Shown in pieces: positions 41,130 through 50,113 of a DNA stretch of 64,000 nt. The stretch is from Salipiger sp. CCB-MM3 (lineage in GTDB: Bacteria > Pseudomonadota > Alphaproteobacteria > Rhodobacterales > Rhodobacteraceae): assembly GCF_001687105.1 (NCBI RefSeq), contig NZ_CP014596.1, forward strand, positions 310,001-374,000, in the 5' to 3' direction. The first letter of the stretch is position 1; every line of letters starts with the position of its first letter. The notes under the pieces were generated by a model. The model worked only from the letters and a program-made list of their open reading frames with translations, ran no database searches and was not told the origin of the DNA. The position numbers and the translations under genes were made by a program.

Positions 41130-44048
41130 ATGTGCGCCGACACCACCACCCAGACGCCTGACTACAAGGACACGCTGAACCTTCCGAAGACCGAATTCCC
41201 GATGCGCGCGGGCCTGCCCAAGCGCGAGCCGGAATGGCTGGAGCGTTGGGCCAAGATCGGCATCTACGACCGGCTCCGCGACAAGGCCGAGGACGGCGCG
41301 CGCACGCCCTTCACGCTGCACGACGGCCCGCCCTATGCCAACGGTCACCTGCACATCGGCCACGCGCTGAACAAGACCATCAAGGACATGATCGTGCGCT
41401 CGCACCAGATGATGGGTCATGATGCGCGCTATGTGCCGGGCTGGGACTGTCACGGCCTGCCGATCGAGTGGAAGATCGAAGAGCAGTACCGCAAGAAGGG
41501 CAAGAACAAGGACGAGGTTCCGGTCATCGACTTCCGGCAGGAATGCCGCAAGTTCGCCGAAGGCTGGGTCGACATCCAGCGCGACGAGTTCAAGCGCCTT
41601 GGCATCACCGGCAACTGGGACGATCCCTATCTGACCATGGCGTTCCACGCCGAGCGGGTGATCGCGGAAGAGTTCCAGAAGTTCCTGATGAACGGCACGC
41701 TCTATCAGGGCTCGAAGCCGGTCATGTGGTCGCCGGTCGAAAAGACCGCGCTGGCCGAGGCCGAGATCGAGTACCACGACCACAAGTCGCACACGATCTG
41801 GGTGCCGTTCAAAATCGTCTCGGGCGGCGAGCTTGATGGCGCGCGCGTGGTGATCTGGACCACAACCCCCTGGACCATCCCGTCGAACAAGGCCGTCGCC
41901 TACCACCCGCAGATCGAATACGGCCTCTACGAGGTCACCGGCACCCCCGAGGAATGCTGGTGCTCGGTCGGCGATCTCTACGTCGTGGCCGACAAGCTGG
42001 CTGGCGACGTGTTCAAAGCTGCCCGCCTCGAGCCCGATATGGTCTCGCGCAAGCGCAGCATTTCGGCCGATGAGCTGTCGGGCATGACCCTCGCCCACCC
42101 GCTGCGCGGCGTCGACGGCGCCGAGGGCTTCTGGGACTACGACGTGCCGATGATCGACGGCGACCATGTCACCGACGACGCGGGCACCGGCTTTGTGCAC
42201 ACCGCCCCCAGCCACGGTGCCGACGACTATGAGTGCTTCGTCAAGCGCAACTGGATCGACCGGATGACCCACAACGTGGGCGAGGAATCCGAGTTCCTGC
42301 CGCATGTGCCGTTCTTTGCCGGGCTGCGCGTGTTCGATCAGAAGGGGAAGGAAGGCAAGGCCAACAACGCCGTGATCGCCAAACTGGTCGAGGCTGGCGG
42401 CATCATCGCGCGTGGCCGCGTCACCCACTCCTACCCGCACAGCTGGCGCTCCAAGGCGCCGGTGATCTTCCGCAACACGCCGCAGTGGTTCGCTGCCATC
42501 GACCGCGACGTGCAGGACGGGCAGGACGAGAACGGCAAGACCATCCGGGATCGCGCCCTCACCTGCATCGATCAGGTGAAATGGACACCGCAATCGGGCC
42601 GCAACCGTCTTTACTCGATGATGGAAGCGCGTCCGGACTGGGTGCTCTCGCGCCAGCGCGCCTGGGGCGTGCCGCTGACCTGCTTCACCAAAAAGGGCGC
42701 GCTGCCCACCGACGAGGGCTTCCTGCTGAAGGACCCGGCGGTGAACGCGCGCATCTGCGAGGCCTTCGAGACCGAGGGCGCCGATTGCTGGTACGCCGAT
42801 GGCGCCAAGGAGCGCTTCCTTGGTGCGGATTACAACGCCGATGAATGGGAGCAGGTCTACGACGTGCTCGACGTGTGGTTCGATAGCGGCTCGACCCATG
42901 CCTTCGTGCTGCGCGACCGCGCCGATGGCACCAAGGACGGCATCGCCGACGTCTACATGGAAGGCACCGACCAGCACCGCGGCTGGTTCCACAGCTCGCT
43001 GCTGCAGTCGGTCGGCACCACCGGCCACGCGCCCTATCGCAACGTGGTCACCCATGGCTTCACGCTGGACGAGAAGGGCAACAAGATGTCCAAATCGCTC
43101 GGCAATACCATCGTGCCCGAAGAGGTGATCAAACAGTATGGCGCCGACATCCTGCGCCTCTGGGTCGCCCAGACCGATTACACCGCCGACCAGCGGATCG
43201 GGCCGGAGATCCTCAAGGGTGTGGCCGACAGCTACCGCCGCCTGCGCAACACCATGCGCTTCATGCTCGGCGCGCTTGGCCACTTCGAGGAAAGCGACCG
43301 GGTCGACGCCGCCGACATGCCCGAGCTGGAGCGCTGGGTGCTGCACCGTCTGGCCGAGCTCGACGAGGTGGTGCGCGAGGGCTACCGCGCCTATGACTTC
43401 CAGCACGTGTTCCAGCAGGTCTTCACCTTCTGCACCGTGGATCTGTCGGCCTTCTACTTCGACATCCGCAAGGACGCGCTTTACTGCGACGGCGACACCG
43501 CCCGCCGCAAGGCCGCCCGCACGGTCATGGACCTGCTGTTCCACCGTCTGACCACATGGCTCGCGCCGGTGCTGCCCTTCACCATGGAAGACGTCTGGCT
43601 GGACCGCTTCCCGGGCGAGCAAAGCTCGGTGCACCTGCAAGACTTCCCCGCCACCCCGGCGGACTGGCGCGATGCCGCGCTGGCCGAGAAATGGGGCAAG
43701 GTGCGCCTTGCTCGCCGCGCGGTCACAGCGGCGCTGGAGCTGCAGCGCACCGAGAAGGTCATCGGCGCCTCGCTCGAAGCGGCCCCGGTGGTGCATGTGG
43801 AGGACGCGGACATGCTCGAGGCGCTGAAGTCGGTCGCTTTCGAGGATATCTGCATCACCTCGAACGTCGCGCTAACCGCCGATCCGGCCCCGGCAGAGGC
43901 CTTCCGCATGGCCGATGTGCCGAATGTGGGCGTGGTCTTTGAAAAGGCCGAGGGCGAGAAATGCCAGCGCTGCTGGAAGATCCTCCCCGATGTGGGCACG
44001 CACAGCCATTCGTCCACCTGCGCGCGCTGCGACGAAGCGCTGGGGTAA
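41130..44048 (+). CDS. ileS: Isoleucyl-tRNA synthetase
   Basis: A 972-residue class I synthetase. HIGH is in NGHLHIGHALNKTIKDM, the editing domain covers about 195-400 (including TTPWTIPSNKAV and GTGFVHTAPSHG), WFDSGSTHAFV and KMSKSLGNT follow, and a C-terminal zinc finger CQRCW...CARC closes the protein. It charges tRNA-Ile and edits valine. This is the bacterial type. The ribosome site is weak. It is followed by a degenerate repeat copy and a strong terminator. Confidence 0.99.
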   Translation: MCADTTTQTPDYKDTLNLPKTEFPMRAGLPKREPEWLERWAKIGIYDRLRDKAEDGARTPFTLHDGPPYANGHLHIGHALNKTIKDMIVRSHQMMGHDARYVPGWDCHGLPIEWKIEEQYRKKGKNKDEVPVIDFRQECRKFAEGWVDIQRDEFKRLGITGNWDDPYLTMAFHAERVIAEEFQKFLMNGTLYQGSKPVMWSPVEKTALAEAEIEYHDHKSHTIWVPFKIVSGGELDGARVVIWTTTPWTIPSNKAVAYHPQIEYGLYEVTGTPEECWCSVGDLYVVADKLAGDVFKAARLEPDMVSRKRSISADELSGMTLAHPLRGVDGAEGFWDYDVPMIDGDHVTDDAGTGFVHTAPSHGADDYECFVKRNWIDRMTHNVGEESEFLPHVPFFAGLRVFDQKGKEGKANNAVIAKLVEAGGIIARGRVTHSYPHSWRSKAPVIFRNTPQWFAAIDRDVQDGQDENGKTIRDRALTCIDQVKWTPQSGRNRLYSMMEARPDWVLSRQRAWGVPLTCFTKKGALPTDEGFLLKDPAVNARICEAFETEGADCWYADGAKERFLGADYNADEWEQVYDVLDVWFDSGSTHAFVLRDRADGTKDGIADVYMEGTDQHRGWFHSSLLQSVGTTGHAPYRNVVTHGFTLDEKGNKMSKSLGNTIVPEEVIKQYGADILRLWVAQTDYTADQRIGPEILKGVADSYRRLRNTMRFMLGALGHFEESDRVDAADMPELERWVLHRLAELDEVVREGYRAYDFQHVFQQVFTFCTVDLSAFYFDIRKDALYCDGDTARRKAARTVMDLLFHRLTTWLAPVLPFTMEDVWLDRFPGEQSSVHLQDFPATPADWRDAALAEKWGKVRLARRAVTAALELQRTEKVIGASLEAAPVVHVEDADMLEALKSVAFEDICITSNVALTADPAPAEAFRMADVPNVGVVFEKAEGEKCQRCWKILPDVGTHSHSSTCARCDEALG

Positions 44049-44052
44049 GCGA

Positions 44053-44118
44053 GGCGCCCCTGCCCGTCGCCGCTTTGGCGGTGCGGGCGGAAGGTGAGTA
44101 TTTGGGGAAAGATGAAAG
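44053..44118 (-). repeat. Double-hairpin intergenic repeat, copy 5 (degenerate)
   Basis: On the minus strand: CTTTCATCTTTCCCCAAATA, CTCACC, and a CGCC/GGCG hairpin inside a wider GCCCG/CGGGC pairing. It keeps the pyrimidine lead, AAATAC box and one stem of copies 1-4 but has lost the GGGGGCAGCGCCCCC stem. Confidence 0.5.
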
Positions 44119-44149
44119 GGCCGGGGTGGCGATCACCCCGGCCCTTTTT
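44118..44149 (+). terminator. Intrinsic terminator after ileS
   Basis: GGGCCGGGGTG, loop GCGAT, CACCCCGGCCC, TTTTT. An 11-bp perfect stem with five T, 69 nt after the ileS stop. Confidence 0.92.
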
Positions 44150-44170
44150 GCAATTCGGGAAGCGGGCGGC

Positions 44171-44800
44171 TCAGCCGCCCTGATGCATCATCCGCTCGTG
44201 CACCGCCTGCATGCCGCGTGCGGCCATGTCCGAAACCTCGGCGGCATGGGTGTGCAGCGCCGCCACCATCTGCGGATCATCCGAGGTCTGGGTGACGATG
44301 ATCCCGGAGTCCGTCACCTCGATCTGCGTGTCGATCGCCTCGGGGCGGGCGAAGAAGATGTCGAGCGTCGGGCTCTGGATGAAGACCTTGGGATCGTCCC
44401 CCGCCTCGACCCTCGCGATCATCCCGGTGACATGGCTGACGAGCACGCCCATCACCTCTGGATCGGAGGAGCGCGTCACCGTCCTGATGCCGTCCGGCAG
44501 ATTGGTGACCTCGCGTGTGAAGGTGCGAAAATTGCGGAACATGGTGGCAAGCTCGGCGCTTTCCTCGGGCGTGGCGTTGAGACCGCGCAGGCCCGGCATG
44601 TTGACTTCATCATGCCCGGTGCCATCGGCGCCATGGCCATGCATCATGCCCGCGCCCGTCTGGCCCCCCATATGGCCCCCTGCGCCATGGCCCTGCATTT
44701 GGGCGTGCCCTGTGCCCGCCAACAGAAGCGTGGCACAGGCGGCCAAAGGCGCGACATAGGCGGCTATGGAGTGGGACATGCGGTTGCGATGCGCGGACAT
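44171..44800 (-). CDS. Secreted His/Met-rich protein, unknown function
   Basis: A 209-residue protein. The ATG at 44800 has GGGGAG about eight nt upstream. A signal peptide (about 8-34, AYVAPLAACATLLLAGTGHA) is followed by a His/Met/Gly-rich stretch (GHGAGGHMGG, GMMHGHG) that could bind copper or other metals. The globular part includes FTREVTNLPDGIRTVTRSSDPEV and AALHTHAAEVSDMAARGMQAVHERMMHQ. Likely periplasmic and metal-related. No named family recalled with certainty. Confidence 0.72.
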   Translation of the reverse strand: MSAHRNRMSHSIAAYVAPLAACATLLLAGTGHAQMQGHGAGGHMGGQTGAGMMHGHGADGTGHDEVNMPGLRGLNATPEESAELATMFRNFRTFTREVTNLPDGIRTVTRSSDPEVMGVLVSHVTGMIARVEAGDDPKVFIQSPTLDIFFARPEAIDTQIEVTDSGIIVTQTSDDPQMVAALHTHAAEVSDMAARGMQAVHERMMHQGG

Positions 44801-44902
44801 TTGGGCTCTCCCCCTCTGAGGTCTGCGGCCCATGCTACAGCGCCCCCGCGGGCGCGCCAAAGCGATACGTTCAAATTGACGAATTTGTTAGGCCGCACAA
44901 AG

Positions 44903-44926
44903 AAAAAGGCGCCCCCAAGGGGCGCC
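44903..44926 (-). terminator. Intrinsic terminator after the PagL-like gene
   Basis: On the minus strand GGCGCCCC, loop TTG, GGGGCGCC is followed by TTTTT. A perfect 8-bp GC stem, about 28 nt after the stop. Confidence 0.88.
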
Positions 44927-44953
44927 TGTCTCAAGCTCGGCGGAAATGCGCGC

Positions 44954-45475
44954 TCAACGGGTCGGGATGCTGACCCGGAACTGGACCGTCTCGATGCCGG
45001 GGTTGTTGTCGTAGATGTCGGCGTTCGAGCGGTGATCATAGCTGAGGCCAAAGCGCCAGCCCATGCGGTTCTCGTAGCCCAGTTCGATCCCCGAGCGGAA
45101 CTCGATCGGACCGCCAAGCTCGAAGCCGCCATTGTCGGCATAAAGCCCCGGCATGGCGTGCAGTTCGGCATAGAAGGGCGTGTTGCCAAGCGCGGTGTTC
45201 CACGTCGCACCATAGCCGATCCAGCTTTCGCCATCCTCGGCCAGCGACACGCCGATGGCCTGACCGAAGGGGCCAAACTTGCGACCGAAATCGTAGCGCA
45301 GATAGACCTCGGGCTTCGCCTCGGCGTGGCGCTCGACCACCGAGCCTGCCGAGAAGGCGAGCCGCGGCGAGGTTTCGCTGCTGCCGACGCAGCCGCTCGA
45401 CGTGCCGCAATAGTTGACGCCCATGTCGCTGAGACCCGCGATCAGCATGAGCACTGCAAAGGTTCCGTTTGCCAT
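44954..45475 (-). CDS. PagL-like lipid A 3-O-deacylase / acyloxyacyl hydrolase
   Basis: A 173-residue outer-membrane beta-barrel type protein. The C-terminal half contains SYDHRSNADIYDNNPGIETV: His148, Ser150 and Glu162 have exactly the spacing of the PagL catalytic triad (His-X-Ser with Glu 12 residues on). Alternating hydrophobic strands (SWIGYGATWNTAL, RFGLSYDH, TVQFRVSIP) fit a barrel. PagL removes the 3-O acyl chain from lipid A. The signal peptide is short (MANGTFAVLMLIAGL), so the true start may be slightly different. Followed by a strong terminator. Confidence 0.82.
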   Translation of the reverse strand: MANGTFAVLMLIAGLSDMGVNYCGTSSGCVGSSETSPRLAFSAGSVVERHAEAKPEVYLRYDFGRKFGPFGQAIGVSLAEDGESWIGYGATWNTALGNTPFYAELHAMPGLYADNGGFELGGPIEFRSGIELGYENRMGWRFGLSYDHRSNADIYDNNPGIETVQFRVSIPTR

Positions 45476-45609
45476 TCTACTACCCTTCGATCTGCCCCGA
45501 CGCCTGACGCGCCTTGATTTTACCTAGCGTCTCAATGGCGCATGCGGCACGGGCTGTCCACCCGCCGCAGCGCACGCCGCCCGAGGCGATCCTTCGGCGC
45601 AACAGCGCC

Positions 45610-46065
45610 TCAGCGCGAAAGCGCGTCCAGCAGGCCCTCTGCGGCGCGTTCGATGAGCTCGAGCGTGCCGTCAAAATCGCGTGTGTAGTAGGGATCGGGC
45701 ACCTCGGTGGCACCACTGCCCGGCGCGTAATCGGTGAAGAGGCGCAGCTCGGCCCCACCCTGTGCCGGGCGCAGGCGCTCGAGATTTTCGAGGTTCGACG
45801 GGTCCATGGCGATGATCAGATCGAAGCGGTGGAAATCCTCGGCCGCCACCTGCCGCGCGCGCAGCCGCGACAGATCGTAGCCGCGGGTCCGCGCCGCGCG
45901 CTGCATCGGACCGTAGGGCGGCTCGCCCACATGCCAGTCTCCGGTGCCGGCGCTGTCAATCTCGAGCGCGACGCCGCGCTCTGCGGCCCTCACACGCAGC
46001 ACCCCCTCCGCCGAGGGAGAGCGGCAGATATTGCCCAAGCAGACAAAGAGGATACGGTAAGCCAT
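45610..46065 (-). CDS. Low-molecular-weight protein-tyrosine phosphatase
   Basis: A 151-residue enzyme. The P-loop is VCLGNICRSPSAEG (Cys nucleophile, Arg), and the general-acid Asp is in EVPDPYYTRDFDG. This is the LMW-PTP family; bacterial members often dephosphorylate polysaccharide tyrosine kinases. GGAG lies seven nt before the ATG at 46065. It is divergent from the sirtuin gene with only 67 bp between starts. Confidence 0.95.
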   Translation of the reverse strand: MAYRILFVCLGNICRSPSAEGVLRVRAAERGVALEIDSAGTGDWHVGEPPYGPMQRAARTRGYDLSRLRARQVAAEDFHRFDLIIAMDPSNLENLERLRPAQGGAELRLFTDYAPGSGATEVPDPYYTRDFDGTLELIERAAEGLLDALSR

Positions 46066-46132
46066 GCGGGTCTCCTTCCGGGGCCGGTGATAGCCTGTCC
46101 ACGCGGCAGGCGCAAAGCAGGAGACGGACAAA

Positions 46133-46831
46133 TTGGCAAAGCTGGGCAAGATCGTCATTCTCACCGGAGCAGGCATCTCTGCCGAAAGCGGGCTGGGCAC
46201 CTTCCGCGACGAGGGCGGGCTTTGGGCACAGCACCGGATCGAGGATGTGGCCACGCCCGAGGGTTTTGCCCGCAACCCCACGCTGGTGCATGACTTCTAC
46301 AACGCCCGCCGAGCGCAGGCCGCCGAGGCCACGCCCAACGCGGCCCATGCTGCCCTTGCGCGTCTGCAGCGCGAGCATGCGGGCGAGGTGATCCTTGTGA
46401 CCCAGAACGTCGACGGGCTGCATGAGGCGGCGGGCGCCAAGGCGCTGCACATGCATGGGGCGCTTGAAGGCGCGCTCTGCGCCGTCTGCGGGTCTCGCTG
46501 GACGGCGCCGCTGGTCATGGCCCCTGCCGAACCCTGCCCCAGTTGCGGGCGCGCCGCGACGCGCCCCGACATCGTCTGGTTCGGAGAGATGCCCTATTAC
46601 ATGGACGAGATCGCCGAGCACCTCGGAAGCTGCGATCTCTTTGCCGCCATTGGCACCTCCGGGCAGGTTTATCCTGCCGCTGGCTTCGTGCAGGAGGCGA
46701 CCTATGCCGGGGCCCATACGGTGGAGCTCAACCTCGCCGACAGCGACGGCTCGCGACTCTTTGCCGAGCATCGGGTCGGACCGGCGAGCCGGATCGTGCC
46801 GCTTTGGGTTGAGGACCTGCTGGCGGGCTGA
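46133..46831 (+). CDS. cobB: NAD-dependent protein deacylase, sirtuin class III (CobB-like)
   Basis: A 232-residue sirtuin. ILTGAGISAESGLGTFRD, TQNVDGLHEAAG, the catalytic His in LHMHGAL and a CxxC...CxxC zinc site (CAVCG, CPSCG) are present. Tyr56 and Arg59 in DFYNARR are the class III mark for removing succinyl and malonyl groups as well as acetyl. The start is TTG at 46133 after AGGAG. It shares a short divergent promoter with the tyrosine phosphatase. Confidence 0.95.
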   Translation: MAKLGKIVILTGAGISAESGLGTFRDEGGLWAQHRIEDVATPEGFARNPTLVHDFYNARRAQAAEATPNAAHAALARLQREHAGEVILVTQNVDGLHEAAGAKALHMHGALEGALCAVCGSRWTAPLVMAPAEPCPSCGRAATRPDIVWFGEMPYYMDEIAEHLGSCDLFAAIGTSGQVYPAAGFVQEATYAGAHTVELNLADSDGSRLFAEHRVGPASRIVPLWVEDLLAG

Positions 46832-46834
46832 AGC

Positions 46835-47272
46835 TCAGCGCTCCAGATCGACCGGCACGTCGATGCGAATCTCTTCGCCAGACTCGAATCCCAGCGTCAG
46901 GCCGATCTGCGCGCCTTGATCGAGCGGGTGGGTGAGGCCCATCAGCATGACGTGGTCGCCGCCGCGGGCCAGCGCGTGGCTGCCACCGGCGGGAATCACC
47001 AGCCCGCCCTCAATCGGGCGCATCCGCATCACGCCATCCTCGCCTGCGATATGAGTGTGAAGCTCAGTCTTGGCGGCGGCGTCCGACTCAACCGAAACGA
47101 GTCGCGCGTCCTCGGGGCCGTCGTTGCGCAACGTCATGAAGATCGCGCCGGTGGGCGCCGAGGGCATGGCCGCGCGGGCGTAGGCATCCTCGACAATGAT
47201 CTCAGCCTTGGCGTGTCCGGCTACCACTGTGGACAGCGCGAGCGCCATCGCCGCAAAAAGGTTCACCTGCAT
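46835..47272 (-). CDS. PCuAC-family periplasmic copper chaperone
   Basis: A 145-residue protein with a signal peptide (NLFAAMALALSTVVAGHAKA). The copper site of the family, a His then Met then HxM, is represented by TELHTHIAGEDGVMRMRPI and GGDHVMLMGLTHPL. PCuAC delivers Cu(I) to cytochrome oxidase assembly or to the periplasm. GGAGG lies about ten nt before the ATG at 47272. Its stop nearly touches the convergent sirtuin stop. Confidence 0.93.
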   Translation of the reverse strand: MQVNLFAAMALALSTVVAGHAKAEIIVEDAYARAAMPSAPTGAIFMTLRNDGPEDARLVSVESDAAAKTELHTHIAGEDGVMRMRPIEGGLVIPAGGSHALARGGDHVMLMGLTHPLDQGAQIGLTLGFESGEEIRIDVPVDLER

Positions 47273-47424
47273 GTTTAACATTCCTCCCCAAACACCGAAG
47301 CTTACAGCGGTTTCGTGAACCATCCCCAGAGGCGACGCAAGGGCATGACGTGGGGATAACTTTTGGGGAAGGTTCGACAGCCCCGCTGAGCACAGCAGAC
47401 CAAGCACATAAAAACAAACGAAAA

Positions 47425-47453
47425 CAGCCCCGAAGCAGGCTGCTTCGGGGCTG
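47425..47453 (-). terminator. Intrinsic terminator after rpmB
   Basis: On the minus strand CAGCCCCGAAGCA, a 3-nt loop and TGCTTCGGGGCTG are followed by TTTTCG. A 13-bp perfect stem about 20 nt after the rpmB stop. Confidence 0.92.
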
Positions 47454-47474
47454 TGGAAATCTCTGTGGACCAGA

Positions 47475-47765
47475 TTAGGCTTGCGCCGTCTGAGCCTTTG
47501 CGATTTCTTTTTTGACTTTCAGCGCGTTGGCGCTCAGTTCGGTGTCCTTCGCCTTGGCGAGGAACTTGTCGAGGCCACCGCGGTGGTCGACCGAACGCAG
47601 AGCGGAAGCCGAGATGCGCAGCTTAACGCCGCGGCCAAGGGTTTCCGACTGCAGAGTAACGTCGTTCAGGTTGGGCAGAAAGCGACGCTTGGTTTTGTTG
47701 TTGGCGTGGCTCACGTTGTGGCCCGTCATGGGGCCTTTGCCGGTCAGTTCGCATACGCGCGACAT
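47475..47765 (-). CDS. rpmB: 50S ribosomal protein L28
   Basis: A 96-residue basic protein beginning [29 protein letters not shown] in sense, with [10 protein letters not shown] and [20 protein letters not shown], the classic L28. It is a component of the large ribosomal subunit. The length is the long alphaproteobacterial form. It is a single gene closed by a strong terminator at 47425-47453. Confidence 0.98.
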   Translation of the reverse strand: MSRVCELTGKGPMTGHNVSHANNKTKRRFLPNLNDVTLQSETLGRGVKLRISASALRSVDHRGGLDKFLAKAKDTELSANALKVKKEIAKAQTAQA

Positions 47766-47882
47766 TTGGTCCATTCCTTCATGTCTCGGGGCGAAAGCGG
47801 GCCTTCCGCCAATATCAAAGGGCGCCGCTTTCACAGCGCCCGGAATCTGGTCGCGCTTCTCTAGCTCCAAGGCCGGTTGGCG

Positions 47883-48884
47883 TCAAGTGCCCTTCCCGGC
47901 AAAGGCCGGTAGATAAGTCCGGAGGATTTCATCTGCCGCGCGCGCGGGCACTATCTCGCCGGATTCGACGCGGCTTGCAAGCGCCTCCATTGCGCCGCGT
48001 ACCGGCTCCTGACGCAGCCGCGAGAGCAGCCCCTCGCGCACCTCTGCCTCGAACCAGTGGCGGGCCTGCTCGGCGCGGCGGGCGGCGAATTGACCGGCCT
48101 CGCGGCGCCAGTCGGTCAGCGCCTGCATCTCCTGCCACGCGGCCTCCAGCCCCGCCTCCTCGAGCGCCGAGACGGTGAGCGCCTTGGGAAAGCCGTCTGG
48201 GTCCTGCGGGCGCTTGCGCAGCAGCCGCAGCGCACCTGCATAGTCGGCGCAGGTGCGCGTCGCGGTGGCCTTGAGGTCGCCGTCGGCCTTGTTGATGAGG
48301 ATGATGTCGGCGCTCTCCATGATGCCGCGCTTGACCCCCTGCAGCTCGTCGCCGCCCGCCGGGGCCAGCAGCAGCAGGAAGAGATCGGACATCTCGGCCA
48401 CCATGGTCTCGGATTGCCCCACCCCCACGGTCTCGATCAGGATCACGTCGAAGCCAGCGGCCTCGCAGAGACCGATTGCCTCGCGCGTGCGGCGCGCCAC
48501 ACCGCCCAGTTGGGATTGCGCCGGAGAGGGCCGGATAAAGGCGTTGCGGTCGCGCGAGAGCCGCTCCATGCGGGTCTTGTCGCCGAGGATCGAGCCCCCC
48601 GAGCGCGCCGAGGAGGGATCGACCGCCAGCACGGCAACCTTGAGCCCCTGCCCCGTCAGCATCATGCCGAAGGCTTCGATGAAGGTGGATTTGCCGACGC
48701 CGGGCGTGCCCGAGAGGCCGATGCGCAGCCCTTCGCGGCCCCGGCCCTGCCCGCGCAGCCGCTCCATCAGCGCCGTTGCCTGCGCCCGGTGATCGGCCCG
48801 CCCGCTTTCCACCAGCGTGATTGCGCGTGCCAGAGCGCGCCGCTCCCCGGCCTCGATCCGTGCTGCCAGATCCTCGATATCCAT
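47883..48884 (-). CDS. meaB: Methylmalonyl-CoA mutase-associated GTPase MeaB (ArgK family)
   Basis: A 333-residue G3E-type GTPase. The P-loop is GLSGTPGVGKSTFIEAFG; VLAVDPSSARSGGSILGDKTRM, ETVGVGQSE and INKADGD follow. MeaB protects and reloads adenosylcobalamin on methylmalonyl-CoA mutase. No mutase gene is in the window. The frame begins with ATG at 48884. It is separated from the argE-like gene by about 120 bp and is probably its own unit. Confidence 0.95.
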   Translation of the reverse strand: MDIEDLAARIEAGERRALARAITLVESGRADHRAQATALMERLRGQGRGREGLRIGLSGTPGVGKSTFIEAFGMMLTGQGLKVAVLAVDPSSARSGGSILGDKTRMERLSRDRNAFIRPSPAQSQLGGVARRTREAIGLCEAAGFDVILIETVGVGQSETMVAEMSDLFLLLLAPAGGDELQGVKRGIMESADIILINKADGDLKATATRTCADYAGALRLLRKRPQDPDGFPKALTVSALEEAGLEAAWQEMQALTDWRREAGQFAARRAEQARHWFEAEVREGLLSRLRQEPVRGAMEALASRVESGEIVPARAADEILRTYLPAFAGKGT

Positions 48885-49006
48885 GCCACCTCGCTCCGTT
48901 TGCCCCGATTTGGGCCACGGGCGCAGGCAATGTCCACCCGCGCGGTAGCACCGCGCGGAAAAATCGCAGCGAGATGAAAGAGCCTAGGCGGGCCCCGGAA
49001 AGAGTG

Positions 49007-50113
49007 TCAGCCGCGCAGCAACCGGTCCAGCACGTCGCAGCAGAGGTCCAGCTGGGCGCGGGCGATGGATTCGTCGGGCTGGTGCCCGTCCGCCATGGTG
49101 CCCGGCCCGCAGACCACTGTGGGAATCCCCAGCGCGGCAAAGAAACCCGCCTCGGTGCCATAGGAGACCTTGAGCGGCGCGGCATCGGGCAGCAGTGCCG
49201 CCAGAGGCGCGATCTCTGGCCGGGACGGGTCGGTGTCGAGCCCGGGATAGGCGCCGGTGCGGGTGATCTCGATCCCTTCGGGCAGGTCGCTTTCGATCCC
49301 CGCGAGGATGTCCTCGGCCCGCTCCTGCGCCAGATGGCGGATCTCGAACTCCACCTCGGCATGCTCGGGTACGATGTTGAGCGCCACGCCGCCCTGCATC
49401 CGTCCGGCGTGCACGGTGGAACTGGCGATATCATAGGCCGCGTCCTGCGCGCCCTGCTCGGCCAGCCTCTCCTGCGCGGCGCGCAGGGCCGCGATCAGCT
49501 CGGCGGCGAGATGCAGCGCATTGGTGAAGCGCGGCGCCATGGCCGAATGCTTCGCCTCGCCGTGGCAGGTGGCGCGGTAGCTCGCCTTGCCCTTGTGCCC
49601 GATGCCAAGACGCATCAGCGTTGGCTCTCCGACGATGCAGAGGTCGGGGCGGCCAAGCTCGGGGATCACCCGGTCGATCATCTGCGGGATGCCGCGGCAG
49701 CCCACTTCCTCATCCCAGCTGAGCGCGATCATCACCGGGCACTTGGGCGGCGCGTCGCGCAGCGTTTCGGCCAGAGCGAGCACGCAGGCGATGAACCCCT
49801 TCATATCGGTCGTCCCGCGCCCCAGCAGACGATCCCCGCGCCGGGTCAGGGAAAACGGATCGACGCTCCACCTCTGCCCATCCGTTGGCACCACATCGGT
49901 GTGGGCCGACAGCAGAACGCCCCCCTCGCCCTCGCCGAAGCGCGCCAGCAGCCCGGCTTTGGGTGCCCCCTCTGCCGCAATGCGGGTCACGGTGAAACCC
50001 GCCCGGTTCAGAAACCCCTCGACCCAGTCGATCAGCGCAAGGTTCGAACTCGCCGACACCGTGGGAAAGCCGACCAGCGTGGCGAGCAGTTCTTCGACGC
50101 GGGCCAGCCTCAT
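49007..50113 (-). CDS. argE: ArgE-like M20 deacylase (acetylornithine deacetylase family)
   Basis: A 368-residue M20 metallopeptidase. LLSAHTDVVPTDG (first metal His-Asp), GRGTTDMKG, SWDEEVGCRG (catalytic Glu pair), GEPT and the dimerisation domain (about 175-285) are present, and the last metal His is in GHQPDES. The best match by eye is acetylornithine deacetylase, ArgE. It overlaps the amidohydrolase gene by 4 nt and is the last gene of the putative LysR-controlled operon. It may act on an N-acylated catabolite rather than in arginine synthesis. Confidence 0.88.
   Translation of the reverse strand: MRLARVEELLATLVGFPTVSASSNLALIDWVEGFLNRAGFTVTRIAAEGAPKAGLLARFGEGEGGVLLSAHTDVVPTDGQRWSVDPFSLTRRGDRLLGRGTTDMKGFIACVLALAETLRDAPPKCPVMIALSWDEEVGCRGIPQMIDRVIPELGRPDLCIVGEPTLMRLGIGHKGKASYRATCHGEAKHSAMAPRFTNALHLAAELIAALRAAQERLAEQGAQDAAYDIASSTVHAGRMQGGVALNIVPEHAEVEFEIRHLAQERAEDILAGIESDLPEGIEITRTGAYPGLDTDPSRPEIAPLAALLPDAAPLKVSYGTEAGFFAALGIPTVVCGPGTMADGHQPDESIARAQLDLCCDVLDRLLRG

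Noticed and set aside
41109-43796. An 895-residue open frame on the minus strand across ileS
   Set aside because: Antisense shadow of ileS; composition and lack of motifs give no support for a gene.
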